DNA from: a virus
IMG/VR virus record: IMGVR_UViG_3300003319_000250
Span: 1-41,216 of that record
Reading direction: 5' to 3' (one strand)
Length of the DNA stretch: 41,216 bases
The position numbers and the translations under genes were made by a program. Within the stretch, counting starts at the first letter, position 1; every line of letters starts with the position of its first letter. Positions 34,072-41,116 of this stretch are shown here, piece by piece. Below the pieces are notes generated by a model. That model did not search any database. It saw only the letters and a list, made by a program, of their open reading frames with translations, and was not told where the DNA came from.

Positions 34072-34263
34072 TTATAAAGGCTTAGTTTTTAGAAATACAC
34101 GTATTTTACCCAACTCCATGCTATGCCAAATGTCTCTCACTAAGTAGAGTTCTCGTTCAAAAACAATTATTTCATCTACTCTCGGTACGCATGACCATTT
34201 GACAATCTTTTCATCAGTAGAATTAGGCATGATCATACTTAATTCTATTCCTGTTTTTTTCAT
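34072..34263 (-). CDS. Small beta-rich early protein
   Basis: 63 residues from ATG 34263, which overlaps the previous stop (ATGA). The frame is open upstream to 34359, but that part is out-of-frame shadow of the preceding gene. The pattern VDEIIVFERELYLVRDIWHS...KIRVFLK suggests an SH3- or ASCH-like small beta barrel. Unknown. Confidence 0.5.
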   Translation of the reverse strand: MKKTGIELSMIMPNSTDEKIVKWSCVPRVDEIIVFERELYLVRDIWHSMELGKIRVFLKTKPL

Positions 34264-34490
34264 TTGTTTTCGCCCGGCTGACCACCACCGGAAGGTTTTA
34301 GTTGATCGATTTGGTTTTTCAGCTCTCCTATTTTGCATAGAAAATAAACATTGGCGCAATCCTGATAGGTAAGATTTTTAAATCTCTTAGGGTCTTTTTC
34401 TGCTTTGTTTTGCACCTCCGCAATCACTCTATGCATTTCTTTTTGTAGTTCATCAAAAAGGGGATTGTCTTTTTCTTGTAATATGCTCAT
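34260..34490 (-). CDS. Small helical early protein
   Basis: 76 residues, helical and charged, with a Gly-rich tail (SGGGQPGENK). Overlaps the next gene by 4 bases. No family recognised. Confidence 0.5.
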   Translation of the reverse strand: MSILQEKDNPLFDELQKEMHRVIAEVQNKAEKDPKRFKNLTYQDCANVYFLCKIGELKNQIDQLKPSGGGQPGENK

Positions 34491-34587
34491 TGTGTTTTCT
34501 CTTTTTTACTATCGCAGCTCCCATCTCCATTGTGTAGGAAGGTGGTGTAGCTTTGGTGAATACTAATTTGTTCTGGTAGTAGGTTTT

Positions 34588-34878
34588 CTACTGTCCGGAG
34601 TTAATATTGGTTATTTCAATAATTGCATCTTTTAAGAATTCTAAGCAAATAATCACGGAATTACTTTCTGATATATCCCTGTTCTTAGCTCTTTTAATCA
34701 CCATTTCGTCTATCAGATTAATGATGTCTTTTATCTGCTGCTCCCTTTCTTCCAGTCTCCATTCCATTGACTCAGCGTGGTCAATAGATCGCTGAAAGCC
34801 ATCCTGTATTTCATCTGAATAAGGCTCGTATTCTTCAATGTCATTACGTAATTGCTCTAATTTATCTGATAGTTTCAT
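34588..34878 (-). CDS. Coiled-coil early protein
   Basis: 96 residues, acidic and nearly all helical (KLEQLRNDIEEYEP, EWRLEEREQQIKDIINLI), a likely coiled coil. Function unknown. The 97-bp gap downstream has no convincing gene. Confidence 0.5.
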   Translation of the reverse strand: MKLSDKLEQLRNDIEEYEPYSDEIQDGFQRSIDHAESMEWRLEEREQQIKDIINLIDEMVIKRAKNRDISESNSVIICLEFLKDAIIEITNINSGQ

Positions 34879-34896
34879 TTTACTTGCTTTATAGTT

Positions 34897-35148
34897 TTAA
34901 CTTCCGTATTTAATTTTCATCTTTTCGATCCAGCTCTCAACGGACTCCAGGTTTTCCTCATTATCCTTTTGCAGCTGCATAAACTTTGCTTTATTACAAA
35001 AGGGACATGGCACCTTCTCACCCGGTTCAATAAGGCCATTTTCATCACATTTATCTAAATCCCATAAGTAGCCATTAACGCATGTTGCATCTGGGTAAGT
35101 GGCTCCGAAATATGGAATCTCAGGACACGGGTTTATCTCTTTGCTCAT
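34897..35148 (-). CDS. Small zinc-ribbon protein
   Basis: 83 residues with cysteines at about 8, 23, 34 and a CPFC knuckle (48-51), followed by a charged helix. The arrangement suggests one zinc site. Such proteins recur in phage early regions; function unknown. Confidence 0.6.
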   Translation of the reverse strand: MSKEINPCPEIPYFGATYPDATCVNGYLWDLDKCDENGLIEPGEKVPCPFCNKAKFMQLQKDNEENLESVESWIEKMKIKYGS

Positions 35149-35160
35149 TGGGACTCCTTT

Positions 35161-35442
35161 TTAAATAATGTTGATGGTTGCAATTTCTATTTGCCGTACG
35201 TTACTAAGCGAAAACATCACATAGTCTTCTTGTAATTTGGGGTAATCACGAAGTATGTGAGTTATATCACAACGAACCTCTCGGCCACTAAATAAATCTT
35301 TGTATTGATCATACTCCTGTAGGTAGACTTCATCGCCCACTTCGAATAACCTGTCATTAAATCGTATTTCAGCCTTTTTGTTGCCATCCCATACATCCTG
35401 AAAGTGGGGATTCACGGTTTTAAGAAAGTGTGTCTTTTTCAT
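35161..35442 (-). CDS. DUF3850-like ASCH/PUA-fold protein
   Basis: 93 residues. HFLKTVNPHFQDVWDGNKKAEIR, FNDRLFEVGDEVYLQEYD and the closing DITHILRDYP...YVMFSL match the DUF3850 (ASCH superfamily) layout as I know it. ASCH/PUA-like domains bind RNA or modified nucleotides; the phage role is unknown. Overlaps the upstream gene by 4 bases. Confidence 0.75.
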   Translation of the reverse strand: MKKTHFLKTVNPHFQDVWDGNKKAEIRFNDRLFEVGDEVYLQEYDQYKDLFSGREVRCDITHILRDYPKLQEDYVMFSLSNVRQIEIATINII

Positions 35443-35879
35443 TTTCTTTCGGTTTTAAACAGTTGGTAAAGCTCTTCGGTGGTCTTGCATATTGGGGTGC
35501 CGTCATCTTTATAGCTTTGATATCTAACTTCTGTCCAATCTTGCTTAACGATCCAGTTAGCAAACTCCACTGCTTCGCTCTTCGGGGCGAGACGGTCGCG
35601 CATTTTTCGCATGCATGCTCGATATCCTAATCGCATAAATCCAGCCTCCTTTGAAATTGCCGGAAATTGTTTTAATGCCTCTTCCTCTATTTCCTGATCT
35701 GTTACTTCCTGTTGCTTAGTAGGTCCGAGTTTTAAAAAAATATTATCACAGGCTTCTTCACAAAGAATATCAATTAGATCTCTTGTATCATTAACTATTA
35801 CATGTTGAACCAGATGTCGTGTAATAGCTTTTTTTATTTCCTTTTGTATCTCTACTCTTAGTTTCTCTTCTGGGGTCAT
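35439..35879 (-). CDS. Hypothetical early protein
   Basis: 146 residues, helical N-terminal half and a C-terminal segment EFANWIVKQDW ... KTTEELYQLFKTER that resembles a tail seen in other Bacteroidota phage proteins (memory, unverified). No catalytic motif. Confidence 0.55.
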   Translation of the reverse strand: MTPEEKLRVEIQKEIKKAITRHLVQHVIVNDTRDLIDILCEEACDNIFLKLGPTKQQEVTDQEIEEEALKQFPAISKEAGFMRLGYRACMRKMRDRLAPKSEAVEFANWIVKQDWTEVRYQSYKDDGTPICKTTEELYQLFKTERK

Positions 35880-35881
35880 GG

Positions 35882-36097
35882 TTAACTGTTTTTAAGTGCA
35901 TCCATAATATTGTAAGGTCCGAAACCGTTTAGTGCATCATAAAGATCATCTGAAATGTCTTTTTCTGCCTCAAAATCTCCACTGACTCCTCTACTTCCCA
36001 TTTCTGTTCTTTTATGCACTTCGTTGTACACTTTATTGCCAATCTCTACTTTGGTATGCCAGCCGTCTTTTGTAATAATAATTGTTACTTGTTTCAT
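35882..36097 (-). CDS. Small hypothetical early protein
   Basis: 71 residues; beta-strand start (KQVTIIITKDGWHTKVEIGNK) and acidic helical end. Two bases downstream of it starts the next gene of the operon. Unknown. Confidence 0.5.
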   Translation of the reverse strand: MKQVTIIITKDGWHTKVEIGNKVYNEVHKRTEMGSRGVSGDFEAEKDISDDLYDALNGFGPYNIMDALKNS

Positions 36098-36100
36098 ATC

Positions 36101-36550
36101 TTAAACTGTTTTTGATTCAGTAGAGGGGAGAGAAAGTAGTTCGGGGTTTTCGTAAATATTTCCGATAACTTCAAGCCCTGTAAAAACTTCGTGCATCGGG
36201 TCTAATATGGTATTATCCTTTAAGTAAGAAATATCTATAGCAAACATTGCGTTTTCGGCCCACCATGACACTGGGTATCCGCACAGCTCCATTTTACCAT
36301 CTATTTCTAATTTTTCGCCCAGGATGTCCCCTTCGTAAATATCCTTCCCGTTCTTATCTTTCAGGCCCGTGTACTGCATTAAAACACCTTCGAAATCATA
36401 ATTCTTTTTCCTTTCTCGATACTGGTCCATATTCTCCCATACAGCTATTCTGGTGTATAAGGTTCCGTTTTCCAGGCAATACATTTCATCGCACGGCGTA
36501 ATCATTTTATTTCCTTCTTCTGACCACGCTCTAAATTTTATCTCTCTCAT
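36101..36550 (-). CDS. YopX family protein
   Basis: 149 residues with the YopX family hallmarks: start MREIKFRAW, central LMQYTGLKDKNGKDIYEGDI and end EVIGNIYENPEL. YopX-like proteins are common in phages of Firmicutes and Bacteroidota; their biochemical role is not known. Confidence 0.85.
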   Translation of the reverse strand: MREIKFRAWSEEGNKMITPCDEMYCLENGTLYTRIAVWENMDQYRERKKNYDFEGVLMQYTGLKDKNGKDIYEGDILGEKLEIDGKMELCGYPVSWWAENAMFAIDISYLKDNTILDPMHEVFTGLEVIGNIYENPELLSLPSTESKTV

Positions 36551-36577
36551 ATATTTTTCTTTTGGCCTAAGCCGGGG

Positions 36578-36808
36578 TTATACATAATAACGCCACCCAT
36601 TCACATTCATGGTGCATATTGTTCTGCTGTTTCTCTCTCTACTTAAAACGAATGATGCCAAAGCAGTACACTCCATGCGATCTGGCGGGACATTTAAACA
36701 CAAAACGACCTTGTTGGTATATACCTGGAAGACATCATTCCTTTTTTTATGATGATACACTTCCCCTCCAGCAGATGTTTTACCATCTATTTTTATCCAG
36801 TTTTTCAT
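36578..36808 (-). CDS. Small hypothetical protein
   Basis: 76 residues, starting inside the 3' end of the methyltransferase gene (29-base overlap). Mixed beta pattern (DVFQVYTNKVVLCLNV). Unknown. Confidence 0.45.
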   Translation of the reverse strand: MKNWIKIDGKTSAGGEVYHHKKRNDVFQVYTNKVVLCLNVPPDRMECTALASFVLSRERNSRTICTMNVNGWRYYV

Positions 36809-37517
36809 AATTTTCTATTATTAGAAATATTTGATATGCTATTTGTGGCACTATGGCGTTTCCGTATCCCTGTATCTCATCCACCCAGTCGGATAACCCA
36901 TCATTATCCTGTAAAAATTCGGGTCGGGGCATGATCGTCCCGTTTTTATTTTCCACCAGTGCCGTAATTGGTCTAACCTTAGTTTCCCATTGTCTTTCCT
37001 GGGCGCCGAACTGCCGCCTTTCCAGTCGTCTTTCAGAGGAGTGGGCAACCAGCCAAACTCTTTCTCTATGGTGTGATGCTCCAACATAACTTGCAGGGAT
37101 AATAATGGGCGACCAGCAGGTGTAACCAATACTTTCGAGGTCAGTAATTTTCCTGTCAAGGATTCCATTCGAAACGCTTCCTCGAACATTTTCATTAACC
37201 ACCCAACCTGGCCCAATAATATCAGCGGTTCTGAGCATTTCCGGCCAGAGGAAGTCTTTGTATTTTTCTCCTTCCCTTCTGCCAATAACTGAGTTTCCCT
37301 GACATGGATCTCCTCCTGTAAGGATGTCGACCCCTCCCCTGTAAATAGTGAAATCTGTTGTGCGTATGTTTTCATGACTTATTGCATTTGGCCATTTTTT
37401 ATTGAGCCACGCTCTTCTTTTTTTAAGAATTTCGCAGTGAAAAACATTTTCCCAACCCATCCACTCAGCCGCAAGATCAAACCCGCCAATACCGCTAAAT
37501 AAACTTCCATGCTTCAT
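36780..37517 (-). CDS. Orphan DNA cytosine-5 methyltransferase
   Basis: 245 residues, C5-MTase: motif I LFSGIGG (6-12), motif IV GGDPCQG with catalytic Cys72, motif VI NENV (108-111), motif VIII RERVW (151-155) and motif X GYGNAIVPQIA (217-227). The target-recognition region between VIII and X is short, as in compact phage enzymes. No restriction endonuclease is nearby, so protection against host restriction is the likely role. A 174-codon second frame lies wholly inside it (36851-37375). Confidence 0.92.
   Translation of the reverse strand: MKHGSLFSGIGGFDLAAEWMGWENVFHCEILKKRRAWLNKKWPNAISHENIRTTDFTIYRGGVDILTGGDPCQGNSVIGRREGEKYKDFLWPEMLRTADIIGPGWVVNENVRGSVSNGILDRKITDLESIGYTCWSPIIIPASYVGASHHRERVWLVAHSSERRLERRQFGAQERQWETKVRPITALVENKNGTIMPRPEFLQDNDGLSDWVDEIQGYGNAIVPQIAYQIFLIIENYEKLDKNRW
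36851..37375 (-). CDS. Possible overlapping gene inside the methyltransferase
   Basis: 174 codons on the same strand in another frame, ATG 37375 to TAG 36851. Segments such as SLFTGEGSTSLQEE, TPAGRPLLSLQ, FGWLPTPLKDDWKGG and IMMGYPTGW resemble, from memory, a phage protein family often found beside cytosine methylases (LPTPxxxDxKG ... MMGFPxGWT). The methyltransferase frame has the clearer codon bias, so this may be real dual coding or a frame echo of conserved methyltransferase DNA. Confidence 0.35.
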   Translation of the reverse strand: MKTYAQQISLFTGEGSTSLQEEIHVRETQLLAEGKEKNTKTSSGRKCSEPLILLGQVGWLMKMFEEAFRMESLTGKLLTSKVLVTPAGRPLLSLQVMLEHHTIEKEFGWLPTPLKDDWKGGSSAPRKDNGKLRLDQLRHWWKIKTGRSCPDPNFYRIMMGYPTGWMRYRDTETP

Positions 37518-37554
37518 GTGTGTTACTTATTATAGTTAGTTAAGGGGTTAGTGC

Positions 37555-38397
37555 TTACCCTCTTCTGTCTGGTGCGTCCGAGGGGAATGCGACCATGTTT
37601 ACCATTTCTCTTAACCTTGATCTTACTCGGTTTCCGTAAAGCGTATCAACCTCGTCAGAGATTATATTTGTGGTTATGTGTGTTCGTCCTTTAAGCAAAG
37701 GATGGTCGTACCTAGCTAGAATAATGTCGGCCATTACGTTCAGATCGTCTCCGTAGTGCTTTTTCATTTCCTCAGTTCCCAGGTCGTCAAAGCAAGCGCC
37801 TAGCTTATTATGACCGAACATGTTTGTTGCATTCGGTATTTCTCCGTAGTATTTGTTTATACCTGAAATGCCTTCTTTGCTATAATCTGAGGCTACCTTT
37901 CGGCAATTATAAACTGAGTAGCTTCCAACATGATTGTCCCTGAAAAGCTTCATGAAAACAGTTTTCCCGCACCCTACATTTCCATGTAACCACAATCCCT
38001 TTTTCAACGAATACCCCTCTCCCTTCTTTTCAAATTCTGGATTGCCAGAGAAGTATAGACAGAGCAGTTCGAATATTTCCTTGTTGTATTTATCCAAATC
38101 AAACTTTCCATATTCACGAATGGCTTTTTGTGTGATGAAATCCGCAACCTGATCGCTGGTTAAAATCCTTGTGCCTTTATTTTGAACAGCATTAACTTTA
38201 TCCCAGTAAGCCTTTTGCGCCAACTCGTAGTATCTTTTCTCTTTGAACCTATAAATTGCCTCTGCTTTCTCTTCTTCAGTAAGCTCAACTGAGTCTATTT
38301 CTTTAAACCTAGAGTTTGCCGGGATCGCGCCCAGGGATTGCGGTAAGTCTGTTTTGGCCTGTTCCATTAAGCTGCTTAGTTTGGGTATTTCTGTCAT
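37555..38397 (-). CDS. DnaC-like helicase loader ATPase
   Basis: 280 residues, AAA+: Walker A GNVGCGKT (139-146), Walker B ACFDDLG (201-207), sensor THITTN (239-244) and a likely arginine finger in GNRVRSRLREM (255-265). The N-terminal about 130 residues probably contact helicase or initiator. Overlaps the initiator gene by 89 bases, giving an O/P-like pair that loads the host replicative helicase at the phage origin. Confidence 0.88.
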   Translation of the reverse strand: MTEIPKLSSLMEQAKTDLPQSLGAIPANSRFKEIDSVELTEEEKAEAIYRFKEKRYYELAQKAYWDKVNAVQNKGTRILTSDQVADFITQKAIREYGKFDLDKYNKEIFELLCLYFSGNPEFEKKGEGYSLKKGLWLHGNVGCGKTVFMKLFRDNHVGSYSVYNCRKVASDYSKEGISGINKYYGEIPNATNMFGHNKLGACFDDLGTEEMKKHYGDDLNVMADIILARYDHPLLKGRTHITTNIISDEVDTLYGNRVRSRLREMVNMVAFPSDAPDRRG

Positions 38398-39115
38398 GTT
38401 TTAGGTATGGTATAGTGTTAAGTATTTTAGACTTCCAGTTTTTTATAGGGCTTCCGTTTCCATCTTTCCACCCATTATCAATCCATTGTAATCTTTTGGC
38501 CTTTAAGGAGAATTCTAATCCTTGGTATGTGTCAGGTATTTGCTCCTTGCAGTAGGCTAAAAACTCAGCCTCTTCTGGAATATCTTTTTTTACATCTTTA
38601 CCTACATCTACATTTGCACTTTCATCTTTATTTATATCTACTATATGCTTAAGCATAGCTTCAAGCATAGGTATAAGCATAGCTTTGTTTTTTTCTTCGA
38701 AATCGTTAATTATTTTTAGCTTCTCTTCGTTGTTAAATTCCTTTAGCCATGTAAATAATTTCAGATAATCTTTCGCATTTAATTCTGCCTTTGCTTTTTT
38801 GAAAAACTGTCCTACACGACCGTTTAAGGCTTGTTTTTCAGAAAATTCTTTCCTCTCTTCCATAACATCGCTTAGTTTCTGGTTATACCAACCCTTATCG
38901 CATAGCTTAAACTTAGCTTCAAGGGTAGCTTCAAGGGTAGCTTTAGCTATGCCTCCACAATAAAGAAGCAACCTTTTAGTGTCTGTGGGTATAAAGCCAT
39001 GCTGATGTTGGTATATCATCAAATCAATGAAGCAGGCCCTTTCTTCCGGCAACATCATTCTTGTTCCTTCATAAAATGCTTTACTGTAAAATAGAAATGC
39101 TGGGTCTTTTGCCAT
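38309..39115 (-). CDS. Replication initiator with origin iterons in the gene
   Basis: 268 residues. The N-terminal about 110 residues (KDPAFLFYSKAFYEG, EERACFIDLMIYQHQHG, LSDVMEERKEFSEKQALNGR) match the DUF1376-like winged-helix replication proteins. The C-terminal part has LEFSLKAKRLQWIDNGW and KNWKSKILNTIPYL, as in phage initiator/DnaD-type proteins. Located upstream of the helicase loader. The gene holds two clusters of 12-bp repeats, seen in the protein as ATLEATLEA and AMLIPMLEAML. Confidence 0.75.
   Translation of the reverse strand: MAKDPAFLFYSKAFYEGTRMMLPEERACFIDLMIYQHQHGFIPTDTKRLLLYCGGIAKATLEATLEAKFKLCDKGWYNQKLSDVMEERKEFSEKQALNGRVGQFFKKAKAELNAKDYLKLFTWLKEFNNEEKLKIINDFEEKNKAMLIPMLEAMLKHIVDINKDESANVDVGKDVKKDIPEEAEFLAYCKEQIPDTYQGLEFSLKAKRLQWIDNGWKDGNGSPIKNWKSKILNTIPYLKHDRNTQTKQLNGTGQNRLTAIPGRDPGKL
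38644..38686. repeat. Iteron cluster 1 (candidate replication origin)
   Basis: AAGCATAG at 38651, 38663 and 38675, an exact 12-bp period, preceded by TATGCTT, so 38644-38657 is a perfect 14-bp palindrome (TATGCTTAAGCATA). It lies inside the initiator gene in an AT-rich stretch. Confidence 0.6.
38902..38950. repeat. Iteron cluster 2 (candidate replication origin)
   Basis: TAGCTTC/TAGCTTT at 38914, 38926 and 38938 (12-bp period), with AAGGG between copies, and a related TAGCTTA at 38903. It shares TAGCTTCAAG with cluster 1 (38656-38665), 250 bp away. Confidence 0.55.
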
Positions 39116-39120
39116 AAATC

Positions 39121-39288
39121 TTACCTGGTCTTTTCCTGTTTCAGAACATCCATGTTCTGTATGATGTATTCTTTTAGTTTTCCGTGGGCTTTATTGGTGT
39201 CGTAAAGCCATAGTAAGTAGCTTGCTGGAACGTTAGCCAGCTTCTTTCCTTTGTGTATGCCAAATGGCATTATGCTGTCGTCTTTCAT
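39121..39288 (-). CDS. DUF3820-like small protein
   Basis: 55 residues, ATG 39288, TAA 39121-39123. The sequence MPFGIHKGKKLANVPASYLLWLY matches the DUF3820 signature (PFGKHKGKPL..VP..YL.WL). Two bases after the previous gene. Function unknown. Confidence 0.75.
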   Translation of the reverse strand: MKDDSIMPFGIHKGKKLANVPASYLLWLYDTNKAHGKLKEYIIQNMDVLKQEKTR

Positions 39289-39290
39289 AT

Positions 39291-39581
39291 TTACGTGAAC
39301 ATTAACCTTTCGTCTTCTTGAACAATTGTAGTATTAAATGGAAAGTCTGTTTTTGGGACATGCTGTATCATGTCGATCAATACCTTTGATCCAGTGAATA
39401 GAATGTGGTTTGTTCCATCAACTGAAATTTGCAGGTACAGACATTTTCCATCAAATTTTGAGTCTTCAACACTGAAATCGTGAACAACTATTTGCCCGTT
39501 CAGTATCTTCTTTATTTTGATTTTGTCGCCTGTGAACCTGGAGACGGATGTTTTTATTCCGAAGTCCTTAAAGTTTTTCAT
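39291..39581 (-). CDS. RT-adjacent small protein, OB-like pattern
   Basis: 96 residues overlapping the reverse transcriptase stop by 14 bases. Strand-rich core (GDKIKIKKILNGQIVVHDF, CLYLQISVDGTNHILFTGS) and a terminal segment FNTTIVQEDERL. It could be a small OB-fold nucleic-acid-binding protein, but this is pattern-level only. It does not resemble the four-helix Avd accessory protein of other DGRs. Confidence 0.5.
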   Translation of the reverse strand: MKNFKDFGIKTSVSRFTGDKIKIKKILNGQIVVHDFSVEDSKFDGKCLYLQISVDGTNHILFTGSKVLIDMIQHVPKTDFPFNTTIVQEDERLMFT

Positions 39582-40524
39582 GTAGTTTTCTTACCAGGTT
39601 AATACTGTTACAGTGTGTTGTCCATCCGTTGTATGCGGCTATGGATTCTCTGTTAGGTCCTTTTTTTAGCATCCGTGCATATCGCTGTTTGATGCTTTTT
39701 CTCAATAAAGTGTGAGTGTGGTAGAAACGATAGCCAACGAAGTCAATGCCGCGATCTGCTACCGGAAATACTTGATAGTTTTCTTTTATTGTCAGCTTTA
39801 GCTTTTCGCCCAGATAAATTCTAATGTCAAATAATAGACTGTGAAGCTCTTCCTTGTTCCCTGAAAGTATTACCAGGTCGTCTGCATAACGGAAGTAGTA
39901 TTTTACTTTCTTCTCTTCCTTAAGCCAGTGATCGAAATAGCTCAAATAGAAGTTGGCGAAGTATTGACTTAGGTAGTTTCCGATAGGAACACCTGGCGCG
40001 CTGTCAATTATTTCGTCAAGCAACCATAATAGGTCAGCGTCTTTAAATTTCCTTCTTAGAAGCCCTTTTAGAATGTCATGGTCAATGTTTGGGTAGAACT
40101 TCTTAATGTCCAGCTTCAAACAATACTGAGTACTTGTAACATCTTTTAAGGCGTTTTTAACAGAACATGCAGCTGCATGTATACCTTTTCCTTTTATGCA
40201 GCTATATGTGTCTGCTGTGAAGGTTTTAACAAATATTGGTTCCAGAATATTCAGGATAGCATGGTGCGTAATCCTATCAGGATAATAAGGCAAACGAAAT
40301 ACATCCCTTTCCTTCGGCTCAAACACTTTAAATGTGCTGTACTCAGAAGTGCAGTAGGTTTTATTAACAAGCATATGCTGGAGTGCAATTATGTTGGCAC
40401 TCTGATTTTTCAGGTGCAATTGCACTCCGTATTGATTTGTTTTACCCCTCATGGCTTTTTGGTCAGCCAGGATAAGATTATCAACACTGCATACCTTGCT
40501 ATATAAGTTTCCTATTCGTTTCAT
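39568..40524 (-). CDS. DGR reverse transcriptase
   Basis: 318 residues, typical DGR RT length. Palm motifs: LKLDIKKFY (136-144, Asp139), IGNYLSQ (181-187, the DGR-type motif in place of the QG of retroviral/group II RTs) and FRYADD (211-216, catalytic Asp215-Asp216), followed by DFVGYRF (261-267). No maturase or RNase H domain. It lies just downstream of a template repeat with two variable-repeat target genes upstream, completing a DGR. It copies TR RNA with errors at adenines into cDNA that replaces VR sequence. Confidence 0.95.
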   Translation of the reverse strand: MKRIGNLYSKVCSVDNLILADQKAMRGKTNQYGVQLHLKNQSANIIALQHMLVNKTYCTSEYSTFKVFEPKERDVFRLPYYPDRITHHAILNILEPIFVKTFTADTYSCIKGKGIHAAACSVKNALKDVTSTQYCLKLDIKKFYPNIDHDILKGLLRRKFKDADLLWLLDEIIDSAPGVPIGNYLSQYFANFYLSYFDHWLKEEKKVKYYFRYADDLVILSGNKEELHSLLFDIRIYLGEKLKLTIKENYQVFPVADRGIDFVGYRFYHTHTLLRKSIKQRYARMLKKGPNRESIAAYNGWTTHCNSINLVRKLHEKL

Positions 40525-40619
40525 TTGCTTAGATTAAAGTCTTCTTCTTTTAGATACCAAAGCCTTCTTTCATTAATTTGTTTTCTGGATTGTTACCAAG
40601 GTCTGTGTCGGGAAAAATT

Positions 40620-40693
40620 AAACAGAGCTGCGAGCTGACATTCGTATTCGTGTTCTGGTTATCGTAGTCGTTGTACGACAAGCCGGAACTGGA
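40620..40693 (-). repeat. DGR template repeat (TR)
   Basis: 74 bp, read on the minus strand, between target gene 1 and the RT gene. It holds 20 adenines, concentrated in AAC, AAT, CAG and AGC/AGT codons, and is the presumed RNA donor. Alignment with VR1 gives 13 substitutions at TR adenines and 2 others (positions 69 and 72). Confidence 0.93.
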
Positions 40694-40729
40694 AGAAGCC
40701 CAAAATATCCAACACACCACCCGTTTTAA

Positions 40730-41113
40730 TTACTCGCTGTATAACATGTAATCCTGATACAGCTTGTTATACACATTGCCCACGTGTTCGGCTAAGTCTC
40801 TCGTTTTCAAGCAAAGCCGCGAGCCGACACACGTATGCGTGCGCCGGTAATCGTAGCCGACGTACGACAAGCCGGAACCGGAGGGAGTGGCTTCATCTGC
40901 CTCTACCCTGAACCATGGATAGTATTTATATTCGTTCCAGTCATTCCAATTTGGTTTCCATCCATCATTGTGAGCTTCACAAACAATCATTAGTTGATAA
41001 GCTGCTTTGATGGCGTTCTGGTGTCTTTCCGGAAGCATTGAAACATCTGGTAGTGCGTTAGGATCTAAGCCCATTGCCGCAAAACATTCTTCTACTGTGT
41101 TGTACTTTTTCAT
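40730..41113 (-). CDS. DGR target protein 1 (variable protein)
   Basis: 127 residues. N-terminal part (VEECFAAMGLDP, AIKAAYQLMIVCEAHNDGW, KYYPWF) and C-terminal VGSRLCLKTRDLAEHVGNVY match the DGR target family common in Bacteroidota phages, presumed C-type-lectin-like fold. VR covers residues 78-102. Variable positions relative to TR: 79, 85, 86, 89, 90, 91, 93, 95, 97, 99. No signal peptide. Starts 3 bases after target gene 2. Ligand unknown; it may act in the virion or inside the cell. Confidence 0.9.
   Translation of the reverse strand: MKKYNTVEECFAAMGLDPNALPDVSMLPERHQNAIKAAYQLMIVCEAHNDGWKPNWNDWNEYKYYPWFRVEADEATPSGSGLSYVGYDYRRTHTCVGSRLCLKTRDLAEHVGNVYNKLYQDYMLYSE
40739..40772. repeat. Nested inverted repeats downstream of VR1
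   Basis: GTATAACA (40739-40746) with TGTTATAC (40765-40772), and an overlapping pair GCTGTAT (40736-40742) with ATACAGC (40757-40763). They lie about 37 bp beyond the VR 3' end, where DGRs often carry a hairpin or cruciform important for homing, and here fall in the last codons of the target gene. Confidence 0.5.
40809..40882 (-). repeat. DGR variable repeat 1 (VR1)
   Basis: 74 bp near the 3' end of target gene 1, aligned without gaps to the TR. Thirteen of 20 TR adenines are replaced, spread over G, T and C. The last bases differ from TR at two non-adenine positions (CTTTGCTT against CTCTGTTT), the expected IMH/IMH* boundary. Confidence 0.93.
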
Positions 41114-41116
41114 ATG

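Noticed and set aside
36780-37517. Full restriction-modification system
   Set aside because: No restriction endonuclease or Vsr-like gene adjacent; neighbours are phage early genes, so the methylase is an orphan.
38644-38950. CRISPR array
   Set aside because: Repeats are 8-12 bp, tightly spaced and coding; no spacer-repeat structure and no cas genes in the window.
40177-40506. 109-codon plus-strand frame opposite the RT gene
   Set aside because: Antisense shadow of the well-supported reverse transcriptase, with Cys/Phe/Tyr-rich nonsense composition.
40620-40693. TR as a protein-coding exon
   Set aside because: The frame through TR is open, but it has no start and no downstream family match; it is explained better as the DGR template.
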